From positions 310,001-374,000 of the forward strand of contig CAVYCE010000003.1 in assembly GCA_963766995.1 (NCBI GenBank): a stretch of DNA of 64,000 bases, read 5' to 3'. This stretch comes from Bog-473 sp963766995 (GTDB lineage: Bacteria > Actinomycetota > Acidimicrobiia > Acidimicrobiales > RAAP-2). Within the stretch, counting starts at the first letter, position 1; the number at the start of each line of letters is the position of its first letter. A model generated the notes under the pieces. It was given only the letters and a program-made list of their open reading frames with translations. It ran no database searches and was not told the origin of the DNA. The translations under genes and the position numbers were made by a program. This document shows positions 25,490 through 34,714 of this stretch, piece after piece.

Positions 25490-26659
25490 GTGACGGTTAC
25501 GACAGCGCCATCCGGCTCCACTACTGACGCCGACGCCGACCAAGACAGCCCATGGTCGACGACGACGAGTTCCATGATGGACGAGGCGGCGGGCTTGGTT
25601 CGGATAGTGCAGTCGACGATGGGCACCATGATGCCGCTGCTGGGCGAACTCAACCGGCGGGGAGCGTGGAGGGCGCACGGAGCCACCTCAATGGGGAACT
25701 GGCTGGTTCAGCGATGTGGTGTTTCGGAGGCCACGGGCCGCCAGTGGGCCCGCGTGGCCGAGCGACTGTGGGATCTCCCCGCCACTGGCGAGGCATTTGA
25801 AAAGGGCGAGCTGACCTTTGACAAGGTGCAGGCCCTGGTGCAGCTGGCCAATCCGGAGACCGACGCCGAAACGGTCGAGTTAGGGAAGGACCACTCTGTC
25901 CGCCAGCTCTTCCAGCTCGTCAATGTGCAAAAGGCCGCTGACGATCAACAAGCAGAGCCAAATCTCGACACCCGATATCTCCGCTTCAATGACGAGCGGC
26001 GCACCATCTCGGCCCAATTGACTCGTGAGCACTACGGACTGGTCCGTAGCCGCCTTGAGCGAGTGGCCAAAGGCTTGCCCTCTGACGGCGACACGCCCTG
26101 GGACCAACGACTGGCCGATGCCCTCACCCTGCTCTGCCGGTCCGGTGGGAACGATTCAGGCTCAATCACCGGCACGGCGACCGGCGGCTATCTCGTTGTC
26201 GTGCACACCGACCTCGAGTTCCTGCGGGGTGGGCAAGGCATGGCCGAGATGGAGCGTTTCGGTCCAATCAGCCGATCCACCATTGAACGGATCGCCTGCG
26301 ACGCCACGCTCATCCTCGCCGTCGACGACGACATGGGCCACACCATGTACGAGGGGCGAGCTCATCGGGACCCTTCGCCAACGCAACGTCGGGAAGTGTT
26401 CCGGCGGGACAGACATTGCCGGTTCCCAGGATGCACAAATGTCACCTTCACCAATGTCCATCACATCGTGCCCTGGAAGCCCGACGGCCGCACCGATCTA
26501 CCCAACCTCGTACTGATGTGCGACCACCATCATCGCTTGCTGCATTCCAAGCATTGGTCCATGTCAGGCAATGCCAATGACACACTGACCTTTGTGGGTC
26601 CCACTGGTCGCCACATGGTTTCGCGCCCGTCACCCGTCTGGCTCAGACCTCGGAAATGA
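25490..26659 (+). CDS. DUF222 protein with C-terminal HNH endonuclease domain (13E12-repeat type)
   Basis: A 389-residue protein. The helical DUF222 region (GAWRAHGATSMGNWLVQRCG, then ATGRQWARVAERLWDLPAT) covers most of the N-terminus. The C-terminal HNH domain from about residue 300 has RRDRHCRFPGCTNVTF, VHHIVPW, then LPNLVLMCDHHHRLLH, with the zinc and metal ligands intact. Related 13E12-repeat proteins occur in many copies in actinobacterial genomes, sometimes linked to mobile elements. Their cleavage target and purpose are not known. GTG 25490 is the start of the open frame. It stands alone between the MFS gene and the convergent phosphatase-like gene. Confidence 0.88.
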   Translation: MTVTTAPSGSTTDADADQDSPWSTTTSSMMDEAAGLVRIVQSTMGTMMPLLGELNRRGAWRAHGATSMGNWLVQRCGVSEATGRQWARVAERLWDLPATGEAFEKGELTFDKVQALVQLANPETDAETVELGKDHSVRQLFQLVNVQKAADDQQAEPNLDTRYLRFNDERRTISAQLTREHYGLVRSRLERVAKGLPSDGDTPWDQRLADALTLLCRSGGNDSGSITGTATGGYLVVVHTDLEFLRGGQGMAEMERFGPISRSTIERIACDATLILAVDDDMGHTMYEGRAHRDPSPTQRREVFRRDRHCRFPGCTNVTFTNVHHIVPWKPDGRTDLPNLVLMCDHHHRLLHSKHWSMSGNANDTLTFVGPTGRHMVSRPSPVWLRPRK

Positions 26660-26663
26660 TCGT

Positions 26664-28100
26664 CTAGACGAAGATTCCGGGCTGGCCCTTCATACTGGGG
26701 TCGGCCGGCACATTGAGCACGTCGACCAGGAGTGAGGGCGCGACATCGAGAAGGTCCACTTCACGTCGGCTGCGATCGGTGTGCACGCCCGCACCCCAAG
26801 CCACGGCCATACCCTGAGGAATGTGGTACGCCGTGTTCGAACCACCCAGTCGCTCCTGGACGGAAATCCCGAGCGCCTCGAGCGACGCCGTCTTGGGCGA
26901 ATCGCCAAATGCTGATGTCGACAACGGTACAAACGACAGCGTGTCCTCGCCCTCCTGCGCTCCACCAAAGTTGTCGACCTGGAAGGAGACCGTGCTTCCG
27001 AAGACGCGCAGGTCACCGAAGAGCGCCACGCCGCTGGGCCGGCTGACGGTAGCCAAGACCGAACCGGCCGTCCGGGCCCCCTCCTCGTCGGGAAGCTGCA
27101 AGACCACGTGGGGGTACATGGCGAGATTGACCTGCATGGTGAGTAGACCTAAGGCCGCGATCAGCCGGTCGGGCTGCTCGACCACAAATACTCGCTCGAC
27201 GGCGTGATAGTCGATCGGCCCTTGCCCCATACTGGCGGCCACTAGCAAGAAGGTGTCGGATCGTGACGACACATAGCGGCGCAACGTGGCCAGCTGCCGG
27301 TCCGCCACATCCATGGCGGCGTCAATAAACTCGCCGAAGATGTGGTCCGCCGGATAAGAGTGAGTCCGGGCGTACTCGGCATCCGCATCACCCCAGAACC
27401 GGTGCATCATGCCGGCCACATGATTCGTAAAGAAGATGCTCAAGTCGGGCTCGTGACGACGATGCTGGCGCCAGTACAGGTCAAAGTTGAGCGGAGCCTG
27501 CATGATCGAGCGTCCGCCCTTGTACTTGGGATTCCGGCGCTCCTTTACGAGCTGGCGGGCCACCGTGGTGGCGGTACGCAATGTGAGGCCGTGGCGTAGG
27601 AGGTCAAGGCCGACCCGAGCCACGTCCGCAGGGCGCAGCGGAGCGTTGGCGGAGAAAGAGTTCTCGCGAGTGGCTCGCAGGTTGAAGGCCTGGAAGCGGC
27701 TGAACGATTCGGGGTAGGTGCGGGCGTCGCTGCTGAACGTGTCGGGGACGTAGAAGCTGCCGTGCTTGAACTGGCGGGCCGGCCAACTCTGCAGCGGACC
27801 CCACAGGCCGACCGAGCAGCCAGCATCCTCGGCGGCGTCCCAAATGGAACGGCCGTGGAAGGTGGCGGGATCTTGGCCGAGGTCAAAGGAGTTGTGATCG
27901 GCCGTGTTGAGCGACAGGTGCAGTGTGGGCCACGTGCGCCAGGGCTGCAACGGGACAGAGTCGTCGACGACGGTGGTGAGTGACTGCCCGGCCGAAATGA
28001 GATCGGCCAGAGTGGACTGGGGTCGGCGCTCGATGTAGCGGTCGACGATCGCCCACGGAACTTCGTTGAGTTCGTAGAGGATGACCTTGCGCCCCGGCAT
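26664..28100 (-). CDS. Alkaline-phosphatase-superfamily protein (phosphodiesterase/sulfatase-like)
   Basis: A 478-residue soluble protein with the N-terminus KVILYELNEVPWAIVDRYI typical of the superfamily. PWRTWPTLH may hold the nucleophilic Thr. FFTNHVAGMMHRFWGD with DHIFGEFIDAAMD supplies His/Asp ligands. The usual metal motif S-D-H-G is degenerate (ASMGQG), and the C-terminal GxHxxxG-type His is replaced by WGAGVHTDRSRREVDLLDVAPS, which keeps one His. Activity may thus be altered or lost at one metal site. It is alone on the minus strand, 44 bases before the amidohydrolase, and a 12-base palindrome (TCGTCTAGACGA) covers its stop codon. Confidence 0.75.
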   Translation of the reverse strand: MPGRKVILYELNEVPWAIVDRYIERRPQSTLADLISAGQSLTTVVDDSVPLQPWRTWPTLHLSLNTADHNSFDLGQDPATFHGRSIWDAAEDAGCSVGLWGPLQSWPARQFKHGSFYVPDTFSSDARTYPESFSRFQAFNLRATRENSFSANAPLRPADVARVGLDLLRHGLTLRTATTVARQLVKERRNPKYKGGRSIMQAPLNFDLYWRQHRRHEPDLSIFFTNHVAGMMHRFWGDADAEYARTHSYPADHIFGEFIDAAMDVADRQLATLRRYVSSRSDTFLLVAASMGQGPIDYHAVERVFVVEQPDRLIAALGLLTMQVNLAMYPHVVLQLPDEEGARTAGSVLATVSRPSGVALFGDLRVFGSTVSFQVDNFGGAQEGEDTLSFVPLSTSAFGDSPKTASLEALGISVQERLGGSNTAYHIPQGMAVAWGAGVHTDRSRREVDLLDVAPSLLVDVLNVPADPSMKGQPGIFV

Positions 28101-28144
28101 GTTTCTAAAGGCTACTGCAGGTGAAATGGTGCTTTGGGGGTGGA

Positions 28145-29377
28145 TTAGACCCGGTCCAGCTCCAGCATCTTGATGGCGTTGCCTCGAAGGACCTTGTAGG
28201 CCTGCTCATCAGTGAGACCAATGCACAGCTTCTCGATGTAAGCCTCGGAGTTGGGCCAGGTGCTGTCAGTGTGGGGATAGTCGGTCTCGAAGCAAATGTT
28301 GTCTTCGCCTACCTCTTCGAGCGAACGCAGTCCATGACGGTCAGCGGTGAAGCACCCGTAGATGCGGCCGTAATATTGCGTCGATGGCGGCACCGGGATG
28401 CGATCTTTGGCGTGCATCCAACTGTCGTGCATCTCCCAGACCGTGTCGGCTCGCTCGAGGACGTAGGGAATCCAGCCGATCTGGCCTTCCGAATAGGCCA
28501 GCTTGAGCTTGGGAAAGCGGATGAGGTTGCCCGAGAACAGCCAGTCGGCCAGTGAGGCCATGGCGTTGTTGAAGCCGAGCGTGCCACCAACGGCGGGGTG
28601 AGAATCCGGGGACGCCACTGGGTTCGACGACGACGAGCCGACGTGCATGCAGACCGTCACCCCGTAATCGTTACAGACCTGCCACAGCGGGTCCCAGTAG
28701 TTGGTGTTGATCGACGGGAGCTTCAAGCGGGTTGGGATCTCAGAGAAGGCGATGGCCCGAACGCCCCGCTCGGCGTTGCGCTTGGTCTCGGCGGCGGCCA
28801 GCTCGGCATCCCAAAGCGGGATGATGCAGAGAGGAATATTCACGCCGCCGGACGGCGCGCACCACTCCTCGACCATCCAGTCGTTGTTGGCCCGCACGCA
28901 GGCCAAACCCAGTTCCTTGTCCGGGTTCTCGTGGAACGTCTGACCGCAGAAACGAGGGAACGTCGGGAAACGGGCAGCGAACCGTCGACGTAGTTGAGGG
29001 CCATGTCCTTGACCCGCTCGTCCCGGTCCCAGCAGCCCTTGCGCATGTTGTCGTAGGTGATGGCCGTCATGGTCATTTGCGTGCGGTCGAAGATGATGTT
29101 GCCCGTTCTCGTCGAACGTGGTCGAAGCCTGCGGGATGGCCACGAACTTCTTGTGGACGTAGATCAACTCATCGTCGTAGTACCAGGCGCTGCCCCACTC
29201 CCCATCGGGGTCCTCGACCATGTCGTACTTGGCCCCGGATAGGTGCTTGAAGCTGCCCCATCGCTTGTCGACCACCTTGGGGCCGCGCTCCCGCCACTTC
29301 TGAGGAAGCCACGTCTGCCACACGTGTGGGGGCTCTACGACGTGGTCGTCGACGCTGATGATTTTGGGCAGTGCCAT
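28145..29377 (-). CDS. Amidohydrolase family 2 metal-dependent hydrolase, with two compensating frame breaks
   Basis: A TIM-barrel hydrolase or decarboxylase of the amidohydrolase-2 family, about 410 residues. The N-terminal metal site is SVDDHVVEPPHVW. CMHVGSSSS and the C-terminal FETDYPHTDSTWPNS supply further metal ligands. Residues about 93-135 of the direct translation (QHHLRPHANDHDGHHLRQH on) look like noise. In another frame the same bases give NIIFDRTQMTMTAITYDNMR and KGCWDRDERVKDMALNYVD, the conserved family sequence. The frame is lost at about 29102-29104 (one extra C in CCC) and regained near 28970-28982. Both breaks may be base-call errors. Family members act on aromatic or cyclic substrates; the actual one is unknown. 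Confidence 0.82.
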   Translation of the reverse strand: MALPKIISVDDHVVEPPHVWQTWLPQKWRERGPKVVDKRWGSFKHLSGAKYDMVEDPDGEWGSAWYYDDELIYVHKKFVAIPQASTTFDENGQHHLRPHANDHDGHHLRQHAQGLLGPGRAGQGHGPQLRRRFAARFPTFPRFCGQTFHENPDKELGLACVRANNDWMVEEWCAPSGGVNIPLCIIPLWDAELAAAETKRNAERGVRAIAFSEIPTRLKLPSINTNYWDPLWQVCNDYGVTVCMHVGSSSSNPVASPDSHPAVGGTLGFNNAMASLADWLFSGNLIRFPKLKLAYSEGQIGWIPYVLERADTVWEMHDSWMHAKDRIPVPPSTQYYGRIYGCFTADRHGLRSLEEVGEDNICFETDYPHTDSTWPNSEAYIEKLCIGLTDEQAYKVLRGNAIKMLELDRV

Positions 29378-29506
29378 GGCGGAAAAGGTATCTGAACCCT
29401 GACGCTGGTGTCAGGGAACGTATATGGTCCAAATGACGTCAATTTGGGCATCGTCCTGACGTCGTTTACGAGCGGGATACATTCGCAACGTCAGGGGGAG
29501 CCAGGC

Positions 29507-31024
29507 GTGGGCAAGTATCGAGGCAATCGAGCTGGGGGGCTATTGGGAGTGGCCGCGCTATCACTCCTGGCCGCCTCTTGCGGCGCACGGGTGGCTCCCT
29601 ACTTGGGTGCAACAACCGGGGTCGGACCATCGGCCACTGCCACCACAGCCGGCATCGGATCGGTCACCACCACCAGCACCACCACGCTCACCGGCGCAAC
29701 GTCGTCAGGGGGTGGAGGCAACGCCGCCGCACCGACCGGAGGTGGGGCCAGCTCGGTCGGCTCCCAAAGCGGACCGGCCGCCAACACGCTGATCTCCCCC
29801 TCGTCGGCCGGGTTCAACTTCTCGCCACAGGCCGAGGCGGCTGACTGCCCGGGCGCCGACCGGCAACACGTCGTCGGGGCCGGGGGTCACGCCCAGCCAA
29901 ATCACCTTCGGCAACGTAAGCGGGCTGACCGGGCCGCTGACCGGCAGCTTCCCGCAGGGCAGCCAGGGCGTCGAGGCGCTGTTCGGTGCCATCAATGCCG
30001 CCGGCGGGATCTGTGGGCGACATCTCGCCCTCGACGTCGAAGATGATCAGCAGAACGCCTCCACCAACGCCTCCGACGTGGCCGACCTCATCCCCAAGGT
30101 GCTGGCCTTCGTCGGTTCGACCTCCGACGCCGACAACGGCGGCGTCCCCGCCATGACGTCAGCGGGCATCCCCGATATCGGGTTCGCCATCAACTGTGAC
30201 CGCAGCGAGGAGTCCGTGTACTGGTCGCCGGCCGCCGGCAGTTGCGACCAGCCCGACGGTCCGAGCGGCCCGTACTTCATCAATGACAGCACCTTCGAAC
30301 TGGCCAAGACGGCCGGGTACTTGCCGACCAAGATGGCCTTCCTCTCGTACTCCATCGCCATCAGCGCCGCCGCCGCCGAGGAGTACGAGTACGTCTACAA
30401 GTCGCTCGGCGGCACGGTCTGTTATAGCGACTTCGCCGTGTCGCCGGCGTCGGCTTCGCTTGAGAGCGACGTCGAATCGATGCAGCAAGATGGCTGCAAC
30501 GGCTCTTTCGACACCATGGACGTCACCGGCAACGCCAAGTTGCTCCAGGCCATGCAACAGCAGGACTACACGCCGCCGTATGTCGCCGCCACCTTCGACG
30601 CCTACACGCCGGCCATGATCGCCACCGCCGGCCAGTCAGCCGCTCAAGGCTTGACCGTCGCCATCCCCTTTATCCCCCTCAACGAGTCCCAGACCATGGT
30701 CGAGCTGTACCAGCAGGAGCTGCAACTCGTACGAGCCTGGCGATCAGCCCATCTGGATTCGGGTTCCTGGCATGGGAGTCGGCCCAGATGCTCATCTACG
30801 CACTCATCCAGTCCGGCCACACCCCCACTCGAGCCACCCTGGTCAAGGCCATGGACACGCTGAACAACTGGACCGGCGGCGGGGCCCTGGGCGGCTACAC
30901 GCCGGCGTCGAGGGGGGCCTATCCGTGCGACATCGACGTGACGATAAAGGGCGACGCCTTCGTTCGGAAGGCACCTTCAAGCGGGTTCTTCTGCGGCGGG
31001 TCGACGGTGCAGGCCTCTCCATGA
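29507..31024 (+). pseudogene. Liv-type ABC substrate-binding lipoprotein, broken by about three frame shifts
   Basis: This is a branched-chain amino-acid type (Peripla_BP_6) binding lipoprotein of about 500 residues. GTG 29507 has GGGGGAG upstream. The signal ends in the lipobox LLAASC, and a long Thr/Ser/Gly-rich linker follows. The mature domain reads ITFGNVSGLTGPLTGSFPQG, AAGGICGRHLALDVEDD, then GIPDIGFAINCDRSEESVYW. The reading moves to another frame near 29845-29865 and twice more near 30735-30770. The end (LIYALIQSGHTPTRATLVKA) is in the third frame to 31024. Homology is continuous across the breaks, so sequence error is likelier than decay. It starts the Liv transport operon. Confidence 0.78.
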
Positions 31025-31048
31025 CCGCCCCGTGAGTGTGACTACGTC

Positions 31049-31471
31049 ATGAGCTCGCTGTGGCCCTTCATCGTCATCGGCGTGTTCACGGGGAGTATCT
31101 ATGGGCTGGCGGCCATGGGTGTGGTGCTGACGTATAAGACCGTCGGGGTCTTCAACTTCGCCTACGGGGCGCTGGCCATGTTCTGCGCCTTCACCTACTG
31201 GGAGCTCCACGACAACTGGGGCCTGTCGGCCTGGATCGCCATGCCCATCTTGTTCCTGGTGGTGGCGCCGACCCTGGGCGTCGGCCTCGAGTGGCTTTTT
31301 CGCCCCCTGGCCGGCCTGGCCACGGAAGTGCAGATCGTCGTCTCGCTCGGCGTTTTGGCTGCGCTCGTCAGCCCTGGTCCCCCTCGTCTACGGCGCCCAG
31401 GACCGACAACTGCAGGCGATCCTCCCCACTTCAACTTTCGTGCTCGGGTCGCATCTCCACGTTGGCTATGA
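31049..31471 (+). CDS. LivH-type ABC permease, N-terminal fragment (frame break)
   Basis: The first 105 or so residues of a branched-chain amino-acid ABC permease. FIVIGVFTGSIYGLAAMGVV and LTYKTVGVFNFAYGALAMF are the LivH signatures (the F-N-x-A-x-G motif). The family-like sequence stops at about base 31365 (GVLAAL) and goes on in another frame as SALVPLVYGAQDRQLQA, entering the large downstream frame. One extra base near 31360-31375 explains it. If corrected, LivH and LivM form one 730-residue permease from 31049 to 33245. It starts 25 bases after the binding-protein gene. Confidence 0.75.
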   Translation: MSSLWPFIVIGVFTGSIYGLAAMGVVLTYKTVGVFNFAYGALAMFCAFTYWELHDNWGLSAWIAMPILFLVVAPTLGVGLEWLFRPLAGLATEVQIVVSLGVLAALVSPGPPRLRRPGPTTAGDPPHFNFRARVASPRWL

Positions 31472-33245
31472 CCAGCTCGGGAACCTGATCATCTCGGCGG
31501 CCATGGCGGTGCTCCTCTGGGCGCTGCTCCGCCACACTCGCTTCGGCACGGCGACCCGCGCCGTCGTAGACAACCCCGACCTCTCCGACATGATCGGCGT
31601 CCACGGCGACAACGTCCGGCGGGCGGCCTGGATCCTCTCCACCATCTTCGCCGCGCTGGTCGGCATCCTCATCAGCCCGAGCCAGGGCCTCGATGTGAAC
31701 GAGCTCGTACTCGTCGTGATCTACTCGTTCGCACCGGCTGTTTTGGGCCGCCTCGTCTCCCTGCCCTGGGCCTATACCGGAGGGATCCTTTTGGGGATCC
31801 TCGGAAGCATCCTTTCCAAGTACGCCAACTCGGGGACGGTCTCCAACGTCGAAGCGGCGTTGCCCTATTTGGCTCTATTCGTGTTGCTGATCGTGATGGG
31901 CACCCGACTCAAGGAGGTCAGCTCAACCTCCCGCCGACTCTCTACCTCGACCCATAGTGCAGCTACGAATCGCTCCTCGTCGACGACGACGTCGTCGTCG
32001 CGAGTGTCGAGATGGGCCGCTCGATTCGTCAATGGCGGCGTGCTAGGGCGTGAAGGCGGTCCCGGCACCTTCGGCCGCCGGATGGTGCTCCCCTCTCACC
32101 GTCGCCACCTCACGGTCGATCGCAACGTCGTCCTGGGCGGCGGCGGATTCATCCTGGCTCTTCTCGTGCCATTGGCCGTCCCCGGGCCACGGCTCATTGA
32201 GGTGACGGCGGCCTTCATTTACGCCCTCATCGCCCTCACCCTTGTCGTCCTCACAGGTTGGGCCGGTCAGATCTCGCTCTGCCAGTTCTCGTTCGTCGGA
32301 GTGGGCGCCTTCACCGCCGGCCACCTCTCCGGCGCCCACGGGCAGCACTTCCTCTTCGCCGTCCTCGTGGGCATGCTCTTGGCCGCCCCGCTCGGAATAG
32401 TGGTGGGGCTGGTCTCGCTGCGGCTGTCAGGCCTTTATTTGGCGCTGGCCACCCTCGCCTTCGCCCTCATCATGGATGACATCGCCTTCAATCGACCCGA
32501 CGTGAGTGGCGGCCTCACCGGCATCACCGTGCCCCGTCCCCGTCTCTTCGGGCTGTCCTTCACCGGCCGGGCCAGCCTCTACGAGCTCGTCGTCGTGGTC
32601 TTTGGGCTGGCCGCCATCACTGCCTATGCCCTCCGCAACGGACCGATCGGTCGGCGCCTCCATATCCTCCGCGATTCGCCCGTCGCAGCGTCAACCCTCG
32701 GCGTCAACCTCACCATCACCAAACTCGTGGTCTTCGTGATCTGCGCCATGGTCGCCGCCGTGGGAGGAGCCTTCTACGGAGCCTTGCAGCAGGCCATCAC
32801 CCCCCTCGACTTCATGTGGTCGACGTCGCTGACTGTCTTGTTACTGGTCGTCCTGGGCGGTCGGTCGGTCATCAGTGGGGCGGTCATCGCTGGCGCGGTC
32901 TACGCCGTGCAGCTTCTCCCCATCCCGGCTCGAGTGGCTCAGATCATCCCGTTGGCCATTGCCATCGGCGTCATCGGATTGGCGCAGGAGATTGAGGGCA
33001 CCATGGCCCTGGCCCGTCGCCAGGTCCGCTTCGTCATGGCCGTCCTTCGTCCACTTCCCAGACGGAGCCCTTCCGATCGGGCCTTCGACCTGGCCCTGGC
33101 CGCCCCTGGTGCCGACCTGTCGAACAGCAAGAGCCACAACAACAACAACATCAACAGCAACAGCAACAGCAACGGCTCAAGCCATGGGAGCGCCAGCACT
33201 GCCGCCGCCCTCGTCGTCAACGTGGCGGGGTCGGCTCGTGGTTGA
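31440..33245 (+). CDS. Fused LivH (C-terminal part)-LivM ABC permease
   Basis: This 601-residue frame joins the rest of LivH to a complete LivM. The first 150 residues (GTATRAVVDNPDLSDMIGVH, LILLGIL-type helices) finish LivH. A Ser/Thr-rich linker (STSRRLSTSTHSAATNRSSS) follows, then LivM with LTGWAGQISLCQFSFVGVG, LRLSGLYLALATLAFALIMD and AAVGGAFYGALQQAITPLD. The true reading enters this frame upstream of its first start codon. Fused LivHM permeases are known in actinobacteria. The C-terminus ends in an Asn/Ser-rich low-complexity tail (HNNNNINSNSNSNGSS) from trinucleotide repeats. The last eight bases overlap the LivG start. Imports branched-chain amino acids or similar small ligands. Confidence 0.85.
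   Translation: MLGSHLHVGYDQLGNLIISAAMAVLLWALLRHTRFGTATRAVVDNPDLSDMIGVHGDNVRRAAWILSTIFAALVGILISPSQGLDVNELVLVVIYSFAPAVLGRLVSLPWAYTGGILLGILGSILSKYANSGTVSNVEAALPYLALFVLLIVMGTRLKEVSSTSRRLSTSTHSAATNRSSSTTTSSSRVSRWAARFVNGGVLGREGGPGTFGRRMVLPSHRRHLTVDRNVVLGGGGFILALLVPLAVPGPRLIEVTAAFIYALIALTLVVLTGWAGQISLCQFSFVGVGAFTAGHLSGAHGQHFLFAVLVGMLLAAPLGIVVGLVSLRLSGLYLALATLAFALIMDDIAFNRPDVSGGLTGITVPRPRLFGLSFTGRASLYELVVVVFGLAAITAYALRNGPIGRRLHILRDSPVAASTLGVNLTITKLVVFVICAMVAAVGGAFYGALQQAITPLDFMWSTSLTVLLLVVLGGRSVISGAVIAGAVYAVQLLPIPARVAQIIPLAIAIGVIGLAQEIEGTMALARRQVRFVMAVLRPLPRRSPSDRAFDLALAAPGADLSNSKSHNNNNINSNSNSNGSSHGSASTAAALVVNVAGSARG
33136..33177 (+). repeat. AAC/AGC trinucleotide low-complexity run
   Basis: Consecutive aac and agc codons encode the Asn/Ser-rich tail of the fused permease. 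The run is in frame, so slippage by whole codons would only change tail length. Confidence 0.75.
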
Positions 33246-34008
33246 CGACACCGTGGTCCTGTCTGCTCATGAAATCTCCGTCAGATTCGGCGGCCTCAAC
33301 GCCCTCAGTCGAGTCTCGCTCGACGTACCGGCTGGGCAGATCGTTGGACTGATCGGTCCCAATGGCGCCGGAAAAACGACCATGTTCAACGTCCTCACCG
33401 GTCTTCAGGACGCAGCACACGGCACGGTCAACTACCTCGGACAGGACATCTCGCACTGGCCCGCTCACAAGAGGGGTCGGGCTGGCATCGCCCGCACCTT
33501 CCAGCGGCTGGCGCTCTTCGGCCGCCTCACCGTCTACGACAACTTGGTCGCCGCCTGGGAATCGTCACACCCGGGTGCCGTTCTCGGCCGGGGGCGCCGC
33601 CTTCGCCTGCAACGAGTGAGCGCCGTGATGGACCTGCTCGATCTTTGGCCTTGGGCCGATCGCCCCGCCGCCGAGCTCTCCACCGGCCAGGGTCGCATGG
33701 TCGAACTGGGCCGCGCCCTGTGCACCGACCCGCGGCTCCTGCTCCTCGACGAGCCCGGGTCGGGCCTCGATGCCGCCGAGACCGCCGCCTTCAGCAACGT
33801 CTTGCGCACCATTGTCACCGAGCCCACCCGCGGTGACACTGTCCCTGCCGTCCTCCTGGTCGAGCACGATATGGCTCTCGTCATGGAGGTCTGCCAATCC
33901 ATCACCGTCCTCGACTTCGGTCAGGTGATTGCCAGCGGAACTCCCACTGACATACGAAACGATGTGCTGGTGCGCTCGGCTTATCTCGGAGACGTCAGTG
34001 TCGGCTGA
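33238..34008 (+). CDS. livG: Liv-type ABC transporter ATP-binding protein LivG
   Basis: A 256-residue ATPase of the branched-chain amino-acid transporter family. Walker A is GLIGPNGAGKTTMFNVLTG. RGRAGIARTFQRLALFGRLT is the Q-loop region typical of LivG. The signature reads LSTGQGRMVELGRAL (STGQ instead of SGGQ). Walker B is LLLLDEPGSGLD. The C-terminal VLDFGQVIASGTPTDI is the usual LivG end. GTG 33238 overlaps the permease stop by eight bases. It should pair with LivF on the fused permease. Confidence 0.92.
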   Translation: MVDDTVVLSAHEISVRFGGLNALSRVSLDVPAGQIVGLIGPNGAGKTTMFNVLTGLQDAAHGTVNYLGQDISHWPAHKRGRAGIARTFQRLALFGRLTVYDNLVAAWESSHPGAVLGRGRRLRLQRVSAVMDLLDLWPWADRPAAELSTGQGRMVELGRALCTDPRLLLLDEPGSGLDAAETAAFSNVLRTIVTEPTRGDTVPAVLLVEHDMALVMEVCQSITVLDFGQVIASGTPTDIRNDVLVRSAYLGDVSVG

Positions 34009-34714
34009 CCATCCGGCCCTCGAGGTCCGTCGGCTCAGCGTGTCGTACGGCGGCGTCCAGGCCCTGCGCCAGGTCTCACTCGTCGTGCCAAAGGCCACCG
34101 TGGTCGCCCTGTTGGGACCGAATGGCGCCGGCAAGAGCACGACGTTGCGGGCGATCTCGGGCGTGATCAAGGCCCAGAGTGGCCGCATCGACGTCGACGG
34201 GCAGCGCGTCGACCACATGGCGGCGCACCGGATCGCCCGCCTCGGCGTGGTCCATGTGCCCGAGGGCCGCGGCGTCTTCCCCAGCCTGTCGGTGCGCGAA
34301 AACCTGCAGATGGCCGCCCACGCCCTCACCATCGATACTGATCCGGTGACCGACGGCATCGCGCTGTTCCCGGTCCTCGGGAGCCGCCTCCGTCAACTGG
34401 CCGGAAGTCTCTCCGGAGGGGAACAACAAATGCTCGCCCTCGCCCGTGCCCTCATGGCTCGGCCCACATTGCTGATGGTGGACGAGATCAGCATGGGGTT
34501 GGCGCCGCTGATCGTCGGGCAGCTGTTCGAGGCCTTGCGGGCGAAGGCGGATGAGGGCGTGAGTCTGTTGGTGGTCGAGCAATACGTCGAGGCGGCGCTG
34601 AAGTTGAGCGATTACGTCTACGTGATGGACAAGGGCAGCATCGTGGATGTCGGAGAACCAGCCGACATGCGAGACGGTGCCCTCGCCTCGGCCTATCTGG
34701 GTGGCGCCGCATGA
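33998..34714 (+). CDS. livF: Liv-type ABC transporter ATP-binding protein LivF
   Basis: A 238-residue ATPase, the LivF partner. Walker A is ALLGPNGAGKSTTLRAISG, then VVHVPEGRGVFPSLSVRENL, a LivF hallmark. The signature is GSLSGGEQQMLALARALM and Walker B LLMVDEISMGLAP. The GTG at 33998 overlaps the LivG stop by 11 bases. Its stop overlaps the ATG of the next unknown gene (ATGA), so that gene is likely translated with the transporter. Confidence 0.92.
   Translation: MSADHPALEVRRLSVSYGGVQALRQVSLVVPKATVVALLGPNGAGKSTTLRAISGVIKAQSGRIDVDGQRVDHMAAHRIARLGVVHVPEGRGVFPSLSVRENLQMAAHALTIDTDPVTDGIALFPVLGSRLRQLAGSLSGGEQQMLALARALMARPTLLMVDEISMGLAPLIVGQLFEALRAKADEGVSLLVVEQYVEAALKLSDYVYVMDKGSIVDVGEPADMRDGALASAYLGGAA

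Noticed and set aside
26661..26672. 12-base palindrome TCGTCTAGACGA as terminator
   Set aside because: It has no T-run and no loop, and overlaps the stop region between convergent genes; it could pair weakly but is not a convincing rho-independent terminator.
28840..29076. Small 78-residue minus-strand frame as a separate gene
   Set aside because: Its sequence is the missing middle of the amidohydrolase, so it is the displaced frame and not a gene of its own.
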